A program made the position numbers and the translations under genes. A stretch of 34,132 nucleotides of DNA from JBFWWW01 sp050245975 (GTDB taxonomy: Bacteria > Pseudomonadota > Alphaproteobacteria > Rhizobiales > Hyphomicrobiaceae): NCBI GenBank assembly GCA_050245975.1, contig JBFWWW010000023.1, positions 1 through 34,132 of the forward strand, read 5' to 3'. The notes beneath the pieces are model-generated. The model saw only the letters and a program-made list of their open reading frames with translations. It ran no database searches and was not told the origin of the DNA. Shown one piece after another: positions 22,263 through 34,132 of this stretch; the first letter of the stretch is position 1; each line of letters opens with the position of its first letter.

Positions 22263-24533
22263 ATGTCGACCAAGTTTCCAGGCGCGCGTTTCACGGCGCA
22301 GGAGGCTCTTCAATTCCACAGCCAGGGCAAGCCTGGCAAGCTGGAGATCACGCCGACCAAGCCGCTGGCGACGCAACGCGACCTGTCGCTTGCCTATTCG
22401 CCCGGTGTGGCCGTTCCAGTGCAGGCCATCGCGCAGGACCCCCGGCGGGCTTACGACCTGACCAACAAGGGCAATCTCGTTGCCGTTGTCTCAAACGGCA
22501 CCGCCATCCTCGGTCTCGGCAACCTCGGCGCGCAGGCGGCAAAACCCGTCATGGAAGGCAAAGGTGCCCTGTTCAAGCGCTTCGCCGACATCGACGCCAT
22601 CGACCTGCTGGTCGACACCGAGGATGCGGAAGCCGTCATCAACTGCGTGCGCTATCTCGGCCCCAGCTTCGGCGGCATCAATCTGGAAGACATCAAGGCG
22701 CCGGACTGCTTCATCATCGAGCAGAAGCTCAAGGAGTTGCTAGACATCCCGGTCTTCCATGACGACCAGCACGGCACGGCGATCATCGCCGCGGCCGGGC
22801 TCATCAACGCGTTGGAGCTGACGGGACGTACGCTCGACAACTTCAAGCTCGTCGTCAACGGCGCGGGCGCCGCCGGCATCGCCTGCCTCGAGCTCCTCAC
22901 CGCAATGGGGATGCCGCGCGCCAACGTCACCTTCTGCGATACCAAGGGGGTCATCTACCAGGGCCGCAAGGACGGGATGAACCAGTGGAAGTCGGCCTAC
23001 GCCGCCAAAACCAAGGCGCGCAGCCTGGCCGATGCCCTCAAGGGCGCCGACGCCTTCTTCGGTCTTTCCGCAGCCGGCGCGGTGACGCAGGACATGGTGC
23101 GGACCATGGCGGACAAGCCCATCATCTTCGCCATGGCGAACCCGGATCCCGAGATCACGCCGGAGGACGTCATCGCCGTTCGCCCGGACGCCATTGTCGC
23201 CACCGGCCGGTCCGACTATCCCAACCAGATCAACAACGTTCTGGGCTTTCCCTTCATTTTCCGCGGCGCACTCGACGTGCAGGCCTCGACCATCAACGAC
23301 GCGATGAAGATCGCGGCGGCGAAGGCTCTGGCCAACCTCGCGCGCGAGGACGTGCCCGATCAGGTGGCGGCCGCCTTCCACGGGCGGCAGGTGCGCTATG
23401 GACCGGGCTACATCATTCCCGCGCCATTCGATCCGCGCCTGATGAGCCATGTTCCCGCAGCCGTTGCGCGCGCCGCCATGGAGACCGGTGTCGCCCGTCG
23501 TCCGATCGTGGACATGGACGGCTATGTCGCCCAGCTTTCGGGGCGTCTCGATCCGGTCGCCGGCTGGCTGCAGAGCATTTTCGCGCAGGTCCGCGCGGCA
23601 CCGAAGCGCATTGTCTTCGCCGAGGGCGAGCAGCCGCAGATCGCACGCGCGGCAAACGCATTCTCCAACGCCGGCCTCGGGCGGCCGGTGCTCATCGGCC
23701 GCGAGGCACCGATCCACGACGCGTTCGAGCTTGCCGGCATCGAGCTCAGCGATGCCATCGAACTGCACGACACGAGCCTCGACAGCCGCCGAGACGAGTA
23801 CGCCGAATTCCTGTTCGCGCGCCTGCAGAGGCGCGGCTATCTGCTGCGTGACTGCCAACGCCTCGTCAACAACGACCGCAATGTCTTCGCCGCCTGCATG
23901 GTGGCGCTGGGGCATGCCGACGGCATGGTCACCGGCGTCACGCGCAACTGGTCGACGGCCTATGAGAACATCCGCAGCGTGCTCGATGCGCGCTCGGGCC
24001 ACACCGTGATCGGCGTCTCGCTGGTGCTCATCCGCGGTCGCGCGGTGCTTGTCGCCGATGCGAGCGTCAACGACATGCCGGACGGACCGAAGCTGGCCGA
24101 CATCGCCGAGGAGGCGGTTCGCGTTGCGCGCCGTCTCGGCATCGAGCCGCGTGTCGCGATGCTCGCCTATTCGACGTTCGGCCATCCGCGGGGAGAGAGG
24201 TCCGACCGGGTTCGCGAGGCGGTCAGGATTCTCGATGAGCGGGGCGTCGACTTCGAGTACGACGGCGACATGGCGGCCGATGTGGCGCTCAATCGCGAAG
24301 CGATGCGTCTCTACCCGTTCTGCCGCCTTTCGGACACCGCCAACGTGCTGGTGATGCCGGCGTTCCACTCGGCATCCATCTCCACCAAGATGTTGAAGGA
24401 GCTGGGCGGCGCGACTTTGATCGGGCCGATGCTGGTCGGGCTGACGCACTCGGTGCAGATCTGTCCGCTGGGATCGAAGGACACCGAGGTTCTCAATCTC
24501 GCCGCGCTGGCCGCCTACGACATCAACGGGTGA
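22263..24533 (+). CDS. maeB: NADP-type malic enzyme with C-terminal phosphotransacetylase-like domain
   Basis: A 756-residue MaeB/Tme-type enzyme that decarboxylates malate to pyruvate with reduction of NAD(P). The malic enzyme part (about 1-410) has Tyr45 in SLAYSPGVAVP, Lys100 in MEGKGALFKRFADIDAIDLLVD, the metal-binding LEDIKAPDCF region, HDDQHGTAI and the nucleotide-binding VVNGAGAAGIACLELL. The C-terminal part (about 430-756) is phosphotransacetylase-like; in this family it is not catalytic but mediates assembly and acetyl-CoA control. Rhizobia have both an NAD (dme) and NADP (tme) form, and I cannot decide the cofactor by eye. The ATG at 22263 has GGAG six bases upstream. The frame is open for 679 codons before this start, opposite mutS, which I regard as a shadow frame. 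Confidence 0.95.
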   Translation: MSTKFPGARFTAQEALQFHSQGKPGKLEITPTKPLATQRDLSLAYSPGVAVPVQAIAQDPRRAYDLTNKGNLVAVVSNGTAILGLGNLGAQAAKPVMEGKGALFKRFADIDAIDLLVDTEDAEAVINCVRYLGPSFGGINLEDIKAPDCFIIEQKLKELLDIPVFHDDQHGTAIIAAAGLINALELTGRTLDNFKLVVNGAGAAGIACLELLTAMGMPRANVTFCDTKGVIYQGRKDGMNQWKSAYAAKTKARSLADALKGADAFFGLSAAGAVTQDMVRTMADKPIIFAMANPDPEITPEDVIAVRPDAIVATGRSDYPNQINNVLGFPFIFRGALDVQASTINDAMKIAAAKALANLAREDVPDQVAAAFHGRQVRYGPGYIIPAPFDPRLMSHVPAAVARAAMETGVARRPIVDMDGYVAQLSGRLDPVAGWLQSIFAQVRAAPKRIVFAEGEQPQIARAANAFSNAGLGRPVLIGREAPIHDAFELAGIELSDAIELHDTSLDSRRDEYAEFLFARLQRRGYLLRDCQRLVNNDRNVFAACMVALGHADGMVTGVTRNWSTAYENIRSVLDARSGHTVIGVSLVLIRGRAVLVADASVNDMPDGPKLADIAEEAVRVARRLGIEPRVAMLAYSTFGHPRGERSDRVREAVRILDERGVDFEYDGDMAADVALNREAMRLYPFCRLSDTANVLVMPAFHSASISTKMLKELGGATLIGPMLVGLTHSVQICPLGSKDTEVLNLAALAAYDING

Positions 24534-24537
24534 GGGT

Positions 24538-24557
24538 ACGTGGCGGTACGTTCCACG

Positions 24558-24558
<1 letters not shown>
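24538..24558. repeat. Inverted repeat between convergent maeB and hybrid kinase genes
   Basis: ACGTGG (24538-24543) and CCACGT (24553-24558) form a six-base stem with a nine-base loop in the 24-base gap between the two stop codons. It is placed where a shared bidirectional terminator would be expected, but no T-run follows on either strand, so its efficiency as a terminator is doubtful. Confidence 0.4.
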
Positions 24559-26825
<2,267 letters not shown>

Positions 26826-26945
26826 GCGAGAATTTATAAAAAGTTGGCGGATTGCGCGCGGTTAAGCATGATCGGAGCGAACAGGCGGGCCTGAGTGCCT
26901 GGAGCGTATCGAAGCAGGTCGATTGGCAATGGAAAGGTAACTGGA

Positions 26946-28103
26946 ATGGGTCCTTTGCGCGGATTGAGGATTGTCGAGATGGCGGGCATCGGGCCTGCAC
27001 CGTTCTGCGCCATGCTGCTGGCGGACATGGGTGCGGAGGTCATCCGTGTCGATCGGCGTGAGGCCATCGACCTCGGTGTGCCCAGGCACGATCCGAAATT
27101 CGATCTCCTCCTGCGCGGGCGCCGGTCGCTTGCCGTCGATCTCAAGTCGGAGCGCGGATGCGCTGTCGTGCGGAAACTCGCGGCCAGGGCCGATGCAGTG
27201 ATCGAAGGCTTCCGCCCCGGAGTGATGGAGCGGCTGGGGCTTGGTCCCGAGGTGCTGCAGAAAGACAACCCGAAGCTCGTGTTCGGGCGCATGACCGGCT
27301 GGGGCCAGGACGGGCCGATGGCGCCGCGCGCCGGACACGACATCAACTACATCGCCTTGTCGGGCGTTTTGCACGCCATCGGGCGTGCCGGCGGGCCGCC
27401 CGTTCCGCCCCTGAACCTGGTCGGCGACTTCGGCGGCGGCGCGATGTTCCTCGCGTTCGGCGTCGTCTGCGCGATGTTGGAGGCGCAGCGCTCAGGCAAG
27501 GGACAAGTGGTGGACGCGTCGATGGTCGACGGCGCGGCCTACCTTTTGACCGCGATGTACGGGCTGTTCGCCCAAGGCATCTGGCGCGATGAGCGCGGCA
27601 CCAACATCCTCGACACGGGTGCGCCCTGGTATGACGTGTATGAGACCAAGGACGGCAAATGGCTCTCCGTCGGCGCGATCGAGAAGCGCTTCTACGACGA
27701 GTTCATTGCCAAGCTCGGGCTCGACGCCGCTGCGCTGCCTTTGCAGCACGATCGCAACCGCTGGCCGCAGCTGCGCCGGATCTTCGAGGAAACAATCCGC
27801 GGCAGGACACGCGCGGAATGGGAGACGGTCTTCGCTGGCAGCGATGCTTGCGTTGCCCCGGTGCTCGGCCTCGGAGAAGTTGCCGACAACGCGCACAATG
27901 CGGCGCGGTCCACCTTCATACGGCAGGACGGGGTGCTGCAACCCGCGCCGGCGCCTCGCTTCAGCCGCACGGCTGCAAGTCCGGGCGCGCCGCCGGCGCC
28001 ACGAGGCCGCGACAGCGCCGAGGTTCTCGCGGACTGGGGTTTGCCGGCGGACGAGATCGCTGCTCTGTCGCGTGACGGCGTGATCGGCGCCGCGTCGCGT
28101 TGA
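26946..28103 (+). CDS. CaiB/BaiF CoA-transferase family protein, alpha-methylacyl-CoA racemase type
   Basis: A 385-residue family III CoA-transferase fold protein. The three catalytic residues of Mycobacterium MCR (His126, Asp156, Glu241) are all matched with a constant offset of five: His131 in GHDINYIALSG, Asp161 in NLVGDFGGGAM, and Glu246 in SVGAIEKRFYDEF. This favours racemisation of 2-methylacyl-CoA thioesters over CoA transfer. Such enzymes act in branched-chain fatty acid or isoprenoid degradation; the true substrate is unknown, and no beta-oxidation genes are adjacent. The ATG at 26946 has AAAGG eight bases upstream; the frame is open to a GTG at 26895 with no such signal. It is divergent from the hybrid kinase (120-base gap) and followed by a tRNA gene. 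Confidence 0.88.
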   Translation: MGPLRGLRIVEMAGIGPAPFCAMLLADMGAEVIRVDRREAIDLGVPRHDPKFDLLLRGRRSLAVDLKSERGCAVVRKLAARADAVIEGFRPGVMERLGLGPEVLQKDNPKLVFGRMTGWGQDGPMAPRAGHDINYIALSGVLHAIGRAGGPPVPPLNLVGDFGGGAMFLAFGVVCAMLEAQRSGKGQVVDASMVDGAAYLLTAMYGLFAQGIWRDERGTNILDTGAPWYDVYETKDGKWLSVGAIEKRFYDEFIAKLGLDAAALPLQHDRNRWPQLRRIFEETIRGRTRAEWETVFAGSDACVAPVLGLGEVADNAHNAARSTFIRQDGVLQPAPAPRFSRTAASPGAPPAPRGRDSAEVLADWGLPADEIAALSRDGVIGAASR

Positions 28104-28196
28104 GGCGCGCTCGGCCGCTCGCGTCTTGCCTGCGCCGGATCGGCATGCATAGTTGCGCGCTGTCGGCCGGCGGGCCTCGCACGTAGGACAGATTGC

Positions 28197-28273
<77 letters not shown>

Positions 28274-28549
28274 CCCTCTCCGGAGGCAATTGATTTATCG
28301 CGATATTTGGCTCGTTTGTCCCACCGCGTTTTGAGTGTCATCCGCCGGTCGGAACGAGAGCCAGCTGCTGCGCGGTGCAACGGCTCTGGGCGACACACTG
28401 AGGCCTGTCAGGAGAGGCGACATGTGGCCGTCAGCTTTCCGGACAGGGTCGAGAAGCCGAGAGCTGCCGACCCGCCGACAACATGGGATTTCGGGCCCTG
28501 GCATGCTCTTTGGAAGATATGCTGCCCGATGAGAAGATAGCGCCGCACC
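28274..28549. other. Gene-free interval between tRNA-Arg and the two-component genes
   Basis: This 276-base stretch is the longest gene-free interval in the window. I see no convincing small gene: the short open frames on both strands have no ribosome binding sites or recognisable protein character. It contains a near-consensus -24/-12 element at 28499-28515 and should hold the control region of the downstream kinase gene. A weak CCTC/GAGG hairpin follows the tRNA at about 28274-28286, without a T-run. Confidence 0.6.
28499..28515 (+). promoter_or_regulatory. Near-consensus sigma-54 (-24/-12) element
   Basis: TGGCATG-CTCT-TTGGA matches TGGCACG-N4-TTGCA with the right ten-base spacing between the two dinucleotides (GG at 28500-28501; 28512-28513). 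The -24 half is good, but the -12 half has GG instead of the nearly invariant GC, which lowers confidence. It lies 35 bases before the kinase ATG, and the second gene of the pair encodes a sigma-54 activator, so autoregulation is an attractive but unproven reading. Confidence 0.35.
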
Positions 28550-30012
28550 ATGGGCCCGACCGAAAAGATGCGATCCTGGCTATCCTCTGCGCGCGGCCAG
28601 TTGTTCGGCCTGTGGCTGCTCCTTGCTCTCTCGGCGACGGCAACCGCGTTCCTGTTCTGGCAGTTCTACTCGCAGACGGCCGCGCGCCAGGTTGCCGAAG
28701 GCCACGAGGTCGCCGCAAGAGCCTGCCGCGCGATCGCAGATCGCTACAGCTTCTATACCACTGGATGGACGGCGAAATCGCCGGACATTGAGCCCGGCGC
28801 ACTGCGCGCCGATCTGACCTCGGTCGCCGCGAGCGCGCTTGCAAGATTTCCAGGCGTTGAGGGCGGTGTCTGGAGGCGGAACGACGGCGTGCTCGCCTAT
28901 GCGTTTCCGACCTACGAGGGCAGCGGCCCCAAAACCGACATACCAACCGCCGAACTGCCTGCCATCCAGCGTGTGAACGAGGACGTACTTGCAACGGATC
29001 TGCCGGCAGACCGCATGCAGCAGGGACGATCGCAAACACTCATCATCCACGCCTGCCCGCTGTCCGGTCCCTTGGCCGACCTTACGGGCTGGACCATGAC
29101 CCGTGTCTATACCTGGGCCGGACCTGCCTATGATCGGCTCAGATTGGGCCTGGCACTGACCGCCTTCACCGTTGTCACATCGACCCTGCTGCTGGCGGCT
29201 GTTCTGCTCGGCTGGACCCGGCGCGTCACGCGCTTGCAGCAAAGTCTGGGGGCGCAGGATGCGCTCGATCTGCCGAAGATGCCGTCGACGGGAGATATTG
29301 ATCTCGACAGGCTGGTCAACGCGCTCAACGCGACCGGAGAGCGTTTGCAGGAGGCGCGGCGACAGGCCGGCGCCGCGGAGCGGCTTGCTGCCGTCGGCCG
29401 ACTGTCGGCCGGCCTCGCTCACGAGACCCGCAATCCACTCGCGGCCATGCGGCTCAAAGCCGAGAACGCACTTGCAAGTGATGATCCCGCCCGGGCCCGC
29501 GCGTCGCTGCAAAGCACCCTTGAGCAGATCACACGCCTGGAGAAGCTGCTTCGCGACCTTCTCGCAACGACGCATCGCAAAGCCCTGAACGCGACCGAAA
29601 TCGATCTCAACGCACTCCTGCGGCACCGCGCCGACGCGCATCGGGAACTGGCCGGTCGCAAGGGGGTTACTCTCGAGATTCCCGTCGCCTCCGTCCTCGC
29701 CGGGTGCGACGAAGCCGAAATCGCGCGCGCCGTCGACAACCTGTTGCTCAACGCCATCGAGGCAAGCCCGCCAGACGGCAAGATCACGTTGTCGGCGCGA
29801 TACGCGGAAAGGTCCGCCGTCATTCGGATCCAGGATCAAGGCCCGGGCGTCGACGAGGCCGTGGCGCCGCGGTTGTTCGAGCCGTTCGTAACCGGCCGCG
29901 CAGAGGGCACAGGTCTCGGGCTCGCGATCGTGAGCGAGATCGCCCGTGCCCATAATGGGGAAGCCAGATACAAGCGATTGGAGAACGGGTCCGCCTTCGA
30001 GATCGAGCTGCC

Positions 30013-30028
<16 letters not shown>
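28550..30028 (+). CDS. Membrane sensor histidine kinase (partner of the NtrC-type regulator)
   Basis: A 492-residue kinase. Transmembrane segments lie at about 17-38 and 199-222, enclosing a periplasmic sensor region of about 160 residues with no motif I can name. After a HAMP-like linker comes HisKA with His291 in AGLAHETRNPLAAMRLKAE (an NtrB-like H-box), then HATPase_c with Asn401 (NLLLNAIEA), DQGPG (429-433) and GTGLGLAIVSEIA (453-465). The signal sensed is unknown. Its stop overlaps the regulator gene by 16 bases (30013-30028), so the two are translationally coupled and form a cognate pair. The ATG at 28550 has only a weak, distant GAGAAG; ATG 28568 is an alternative. Confidence 0.92.
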
Positions 30029-31370
<1,342 letters not shown>

Positions 31371-31377
<7 letters not shown>

Positions 31378-31396
31378 TCGTTGCGATCATCAGGCG
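31371..31396. repeat. Inverted repeat at the end of the regulator gene, before hpaD
   Basis: CGCCTGAT (31371-31378) and ATCAGGCG (31389-31396) are perfect eight-base arms around a ten-base centre that itself can form GATCG/CGATC. The left arm includes the TGA stop of the regulator. No T-run follows, so it may be an mRNA-stabilising hairpin or an operator for the downstream dioxygenase gene rather than a terminator. Confidence 0.5.
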
Positions 31397-31436
31397 GCTG
31401 ATTGAAAATACGTGTGAACGCGGGAAGGGACGACGC

Positions 31437-32444
31437 ATGAGCACCGGGCAAATCAAAGATATCGCCAACATCCGGAAGCTCGGGCACATCGAATTCCTCA
31501 CGACGGATCTCGAGCGGGCCCGCGACTTCTATGTCGATCTGGTCGGGCTGCACGAGACCGCCCGCGACGGCAGCCGCATCTACCTGCGCTGCACCGAGGA
31601 CAAGCAGCACCACACTTTCGTGCTCCGCAAGGCCAAGTCGGCCGGCGTCGGCCCCATTGGTTTTGTGGTGGCCGAAGACAGTGACCTCGATCGCATGAAG
31701 ACGCGGTTCGAAAGCCTCGGCTTGCCGACACGTTGGGCCGGCAACGACATGCTCGGCCAGGGTCGCACACTGCGCGTCCAGGATCCCTTCGGATTTGTCG
31801 TCGACTACTATGCCGAGATGGACCAGGTGACGTGGCTGGTGCAACAGCACCACCTGCACAAGGGCGCATCCCCGACACGCGTCGATCACGTCAACGTCCT
31901 GACACCGGACGCCCAGACCGCATACGAATGGTATACCGGAGAGCTCGGCTTTGGCTGCGCCGAACTCACCGAGTCCGATCCGCCGGCAAAGCGCGTCTGG
32001 GCAAGCTGGCTCTTTCGTAAATCGACGGTACACGACATCGCCGTCATGACCGGAGCAGGCCCTGCCGCGCATCATGTCGGCTTCTCGCTGCCTGATCCGC
32101 TGGCGATCATCCGCGCCTGCGACGTCCTCGCCGGTGCCGGCTATGCCGACAACCTGGAGCGTGGACCGGCGCGACACGGCATCTCCAATGCGCTGTTCGT
32201 TTACTTCCGCGACCCGGACGGCAACCGCTTCGAGCTGTACACCGGCGACTACCTCACCGGGAACACGAATGCGGAACCGATCCGCTGGAACCTCAACAAC
32301 CCCGCGCGGCAGACACTCTGGGGCGCTCCTCCTCCGCGTCGCTGGTTCGATGAGGCGATGGCCGTCGAGAGCTTCGACGGGACAGCGCTGCAGACAACCA
32401 AACCCCCGCTGCTGTCACCCGTGCCGGCTTACGTTCTCGATTGA
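31437..32444 (+). CDS. hpaD: Homoprotocatechuate (3,4-dihydroxyphenylacetate) 2,3-dioxygenase, type I extradiol
   Basis: A 335-residue two-domain vicinal-oxygen-chelate enzyme that opens the ring of 3,4-dihydroxyphenylacetate next to the hydroxyls, giving 5-carboxymethyl-2-hydroxymuconate semialdehyde. The metal ligands are His151 (RVDHVNVLTPD), His213 (AAHHVGFSLPD) and Glu266 (NRFELYTGDY), matching H155/H214/E267 of the Brevibacterium enzyme; the second-shell residues His199 (RKSTVHD), Trp191 and Tyr256 are also kept. The C-terminal segment with WGAPPPRRWFDEA is typical of homoprotocatechuate enzymes. AGGGA lies six bases before the ATG. The next gene encodes the following enzyme of the pathway. 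It belongs to the VOC-type hpaD, not the class III type found in E. coli. Related catechols cannot be excluded as substrates. Confidence 0.85.
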   Translation: MSTGQIKDIANIRKLGHIEFLTTDLERARDFYVDLVGLHETARDGSRIYLRCTEDKQHHTFVLRKAKSAGVGPIGFVVAEDSDLDRMKTRFESLGLPTRWAGNDMLGQGRTLRVQDPFGFVVDYYAEMDQVTWLVQQHHLHKGASPTRVDHVNVLTPDAQTAYEWYTGELGFGCAELTESDPPAKRVWASWLFRKSTVHDIAVMTGAGPAAHHVGFSLPDPLAIIRACDVLAGAGYADNLERGPARHGISNALFVYFRDPDGNRFELYTGDYLTGNTNAEPIRWNLNNPARQTLWGAPPPRRWFDEAMAVESFDGTALQTTKPPLLSPVPAYVLD

Positions 32445-32506
32445 AGCGCCGGCAAAGTGCAAGCAACAACGTTTTGGCAACGTCCGCCACGCCACAGGAG
32501 AGCGGT

Positions 32507-34045
32507 ATGAAAGAGCCTCTTGCCAACGATGCGTTGAACGACAACCTGCGCAAAGCCCAGCACTTCCTGGCGCGCTTCAAGAGCGCGCCTGTTGCGCACC
32601 GCATCGACGGCGAGGAGGTAGTCGGCAGCACAACCTTCGAGACCATCGATCCATCGGATAACACCGTGCTCTGCCGGGTATCCTCCGGTGGGGTGGCCGA
32701 AATCGATCGCGCCGCTCGCGCTTCGGAAAAGGCCTTCCAGACCTGGAGAACGGTGCCTGGCGAAACGCGGCGCAAACTGCTCCATGCCATTGCCGACCGC
32801 ATCGAGGCGCGCGCCGAGGAGATCGCCCTGGTCGAGAGCACCGACAGCGGGCAGCCGATCCGCTACATGTCGAAGGCAGCGCTGCGCGGAGCGGAGAATT
32901 TCCGCTTCTATGCCGACAAGGCTCCCGAGGTTGCCGACGGCCTGTCGCTACCGACCGACACGCATCTCAACTACACCATCCGTCAGCCCATCGGTCCGGT
33001 TGGCGTGATCACGCCCTGGAACACGCCGTTCATGCTGTCGACCTGGAAAATAGCGCCGGCGCTGGCGGCAGGCTGCACCGTCGTGCACAAGCCGGCCGAA
33101 TGGAGCCCACTCTCGGCCGTGATCCTGTCGGACATCATGAGCGAAGTGTTCGAAGGCGCCGGTCTCCCGAAAGGTATCGTCAACCTGGTTCACGGCTTTG
33201 GCGAAAGTGCGGGCAAGGCCCTTACTCAGCATCCCTCGATCAAAGCTATCGCCTTTGTCGGCGAGTCTGTCACCGGCAGTCACATCATGGCGCAGGGAGC
33301 GGCGACGCTGAAGCGGGTCCATTTCGAGCTCGGCGGCAAGAATCCCGTGATCGTGTTCGACGATGCCGACCTCGATCGTGCCCGCGACGCCGTGTTGTTC
33401 ATGATCTACAGCCTTAACGGCCAGCGCTGCACGTCGTCGAGCCGCGCGCTCGTACATCGCTCGATTTACGCCAGCTTTGTCGCGGACCTGAAAGAGCGCG
33501 TCGACAAGATCAGGGTTGGACATCCTCTCGATCCGGCAACCGAGATCGGCCCGCTGATCCATCCGCACCATGTGGAGAAGGTCCTGAGCTTTACCGAGCA
33601 TGCCCGGGCCGATGGTGCCGAGATCGCCACCGGCGGCACGCGCGCGCGCAACGGTCAGGGCAATTTTGTCGCTCCGACGCTTTTCACCCACGCCAAGACC
33701 ACGATGCGCATCGCCCAGGAGGAGATCTTCGGGCCGGTTCTGACGGTGATCCCCTTCGAGGACGAGGAGGACGCGTTGCGTATCGCCAACGACGTTCGCT
33801 ATGGGCTCGCCGCCTATATCTGGACCGGAGATGTGGGGCGCGCGCACCGCGTGGCGCAGGGCGTCGAAGCCGGCATGGTCTGGGTGAACTCGGAAAACGT
33901 GCGCCATCTGCCGACGCCATTCGGCGGCACCAAGGCCAGCGGCGTCGGCCGGGATGGCGGCGACTACGCCTTCGAGATCTATATGGAGCAGAAAAATATT
34001 GCCATCGGGCTTGACCGGCACCGTGTCCCGAAGATCGGGACGTGA
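32507..34045 (+). CDS. hpaE: 5-carboxymethyl-2-hydroxymuconate semialdehyde dehydrogenase
   Basis: A 512-residue aldehyde dehydrogenase that oxidises the ring-cleavage product made by HpaD, using NAD. The ALDH signatures are complete: Asn172 in ITPWNTPFMLSTWK, Lys195 in VVHKPAEWSP, catalytic Glu274 in FELGGKNPVIVFDD, and nucleophile Cys308 in NGQRCTSSSR; EEIFGPVLTVIPF and the C-terminal FGGTKASGVGRDGG follow. I chose the ATG at 32507, with AGGAG six bases upstream; the frame is open from a TTG at 32441 but without support. It lies 62 bases after hpaD, consistent with one operon. Assignment to HpaE rather than a general ALDH rests on sequence character plus the hpaD neighbour. Later pathway genes would lie beyond the right edge. 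Confidence 0.87.
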   Translation: MKEPLANDALNDNLRKAQHFLARFKSAPVAHRIDGEEVVGSTTFETIDPSDNTVLCRVSSGGVAEIDRAARASEKAFQTWRTVPGETRRKLLHAIADRIEARAEEIALVESTDSGQPIRYMSKAALRGAENFRFYADKAPEVADGLSLPTDTHLNYTIRQPIGPVGVITPWNTPFMLSTWKIAPALAAGCTVVHKPAEWSPLSAVILSDIMSEVFEGAGLPKGIVNLVHGFGESAGKALTQHPSIKAIAFVGESVTGSHIMAQGAATLKRVHFELGGKNPVIVFDDADLDRARDAVLFMIYSLNGQRCTSSSRALVHRSIYASFVADLKERVDKIRVGHPLDPATEIGPLIHPHHVEKVLSFTEHARADGAEIATGGTRARNGQGNFVAPTLFTHAKTTMRIAQEEIFGPVLTVIPFEDEEDALRIANDVRYGLAAYIWTGDVGRAHRVAQGVEAGMVWVNSENVRHLPTPFGGTKASGVGRDGGDYAFEIYMEQKNIAIGLDRHRVPKIGT

Positions 34046-34132
34046 ACACCAGGCGGAGACCACGGCCGCTCAGGGATGCCTCTACCGGCCTGCAGGACCC
34101 TGCGGATCGTTGTGCGCGACCGTTCGGCTGTA
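34046..34132. other. Right edge, no gene recognised
   Basis: The last 87 bases after hpaE contain no start codon with a clear ribosome binding site and no terminator that I can see. Absence of a terminator is compatible with the catabolic operon continuing beyond the window. Confidence 0.4.

Noticed and set aside
28295..28540. Small open frames in the interval before the membrane kinase
   Set aside because: None has a ribosome binding site, and the products have no protein-like pattern; they exist on both strands in equal measure.

Overview
The window reads as chromosomal DNA of a high-GC (roughly two-thirds G+C by eye) alphaproteobacterium, most likely of the order Hyphomicrobiales (Rhizobiales). 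The main evidence is gene order. From about 22.1 kb leftward, one long minus-strand block carries mutS, glnD, a DUF3750 gene, murJ, trpS, a universal stress protein, an Nfu-type protein, tsaB, rimI, fur/mur, miaB, phoH, ybeY, corC, lnt, a PhrR/PraR-type regulator, metK, trmB, rimP and the start of nusA. The lnt-phrR neighbourhood is known from Sinorhizobium, and miaB-phoH-ybeY-corC-lnt is also kept in enterobacteria. The genus cannot be decided from what I see.

Layout. 1-22145 (all minus strand) is core housekeeping: DNA mismatch repair, nitrogen/PII signalling, lipid II flipping, tRNA charging and modification (trpS, tsaB, miaB, trmB), Fe-S delivery, metal-responsive control, 16S rRNA and ribosome maturation (ybeY, rimP), lipoprotein N-acylation, SAM synthesis and transcription elongation. 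22263-24533 is a plus-strand malic enzyme divergent from mutS. 24558-26825 is a minus-strand soluble hybrid histidine kinase, divergent from a plus-strand CoA racemase/transferase (26946-28103). A tRNA-Arg(CCT) follows at 28197-28273. From 28550 to the right edge is a plus-strand module: a membrane histidine kinase overlapping an NtrC-type sigma-54 activator, then a homoprotocatechuate 2,3-dioxygenase and a CHMS dehydrogenase. These last two are consecutive steps of 4-hydroxyphenylacetate/homoprotocatechuate meta-cleavage.

Regulatory structure visible by eye includes a strong promoter followed by an intrinsic terminator in the leader of rimP-nusA (possible attenuation), good sigma-70-type promoters for phrR and the Nfu gene, intrinsic terminators after the Nfu and USP genes, a 7-1-7 inverted repeat between fur and miaB, and a near-consensus -24/-12 element before the two-component pair. 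Two genes (trmB, miaB) carry perfect tandem duplications across their translation start regions.

I found no insertion sequence, prophage, CRISPR array, toxin-antitoxin or defence system. The most interesting leads are the rimP-nusA leader, the DUF3750 protein (possible cysteine-less papain-like fold), the inverted repeat next to fur, and the unexplained kinase/sigma-54 activator pair beside the aromatic catabolic genes. No clearly undescribed multi-gene system is evident.
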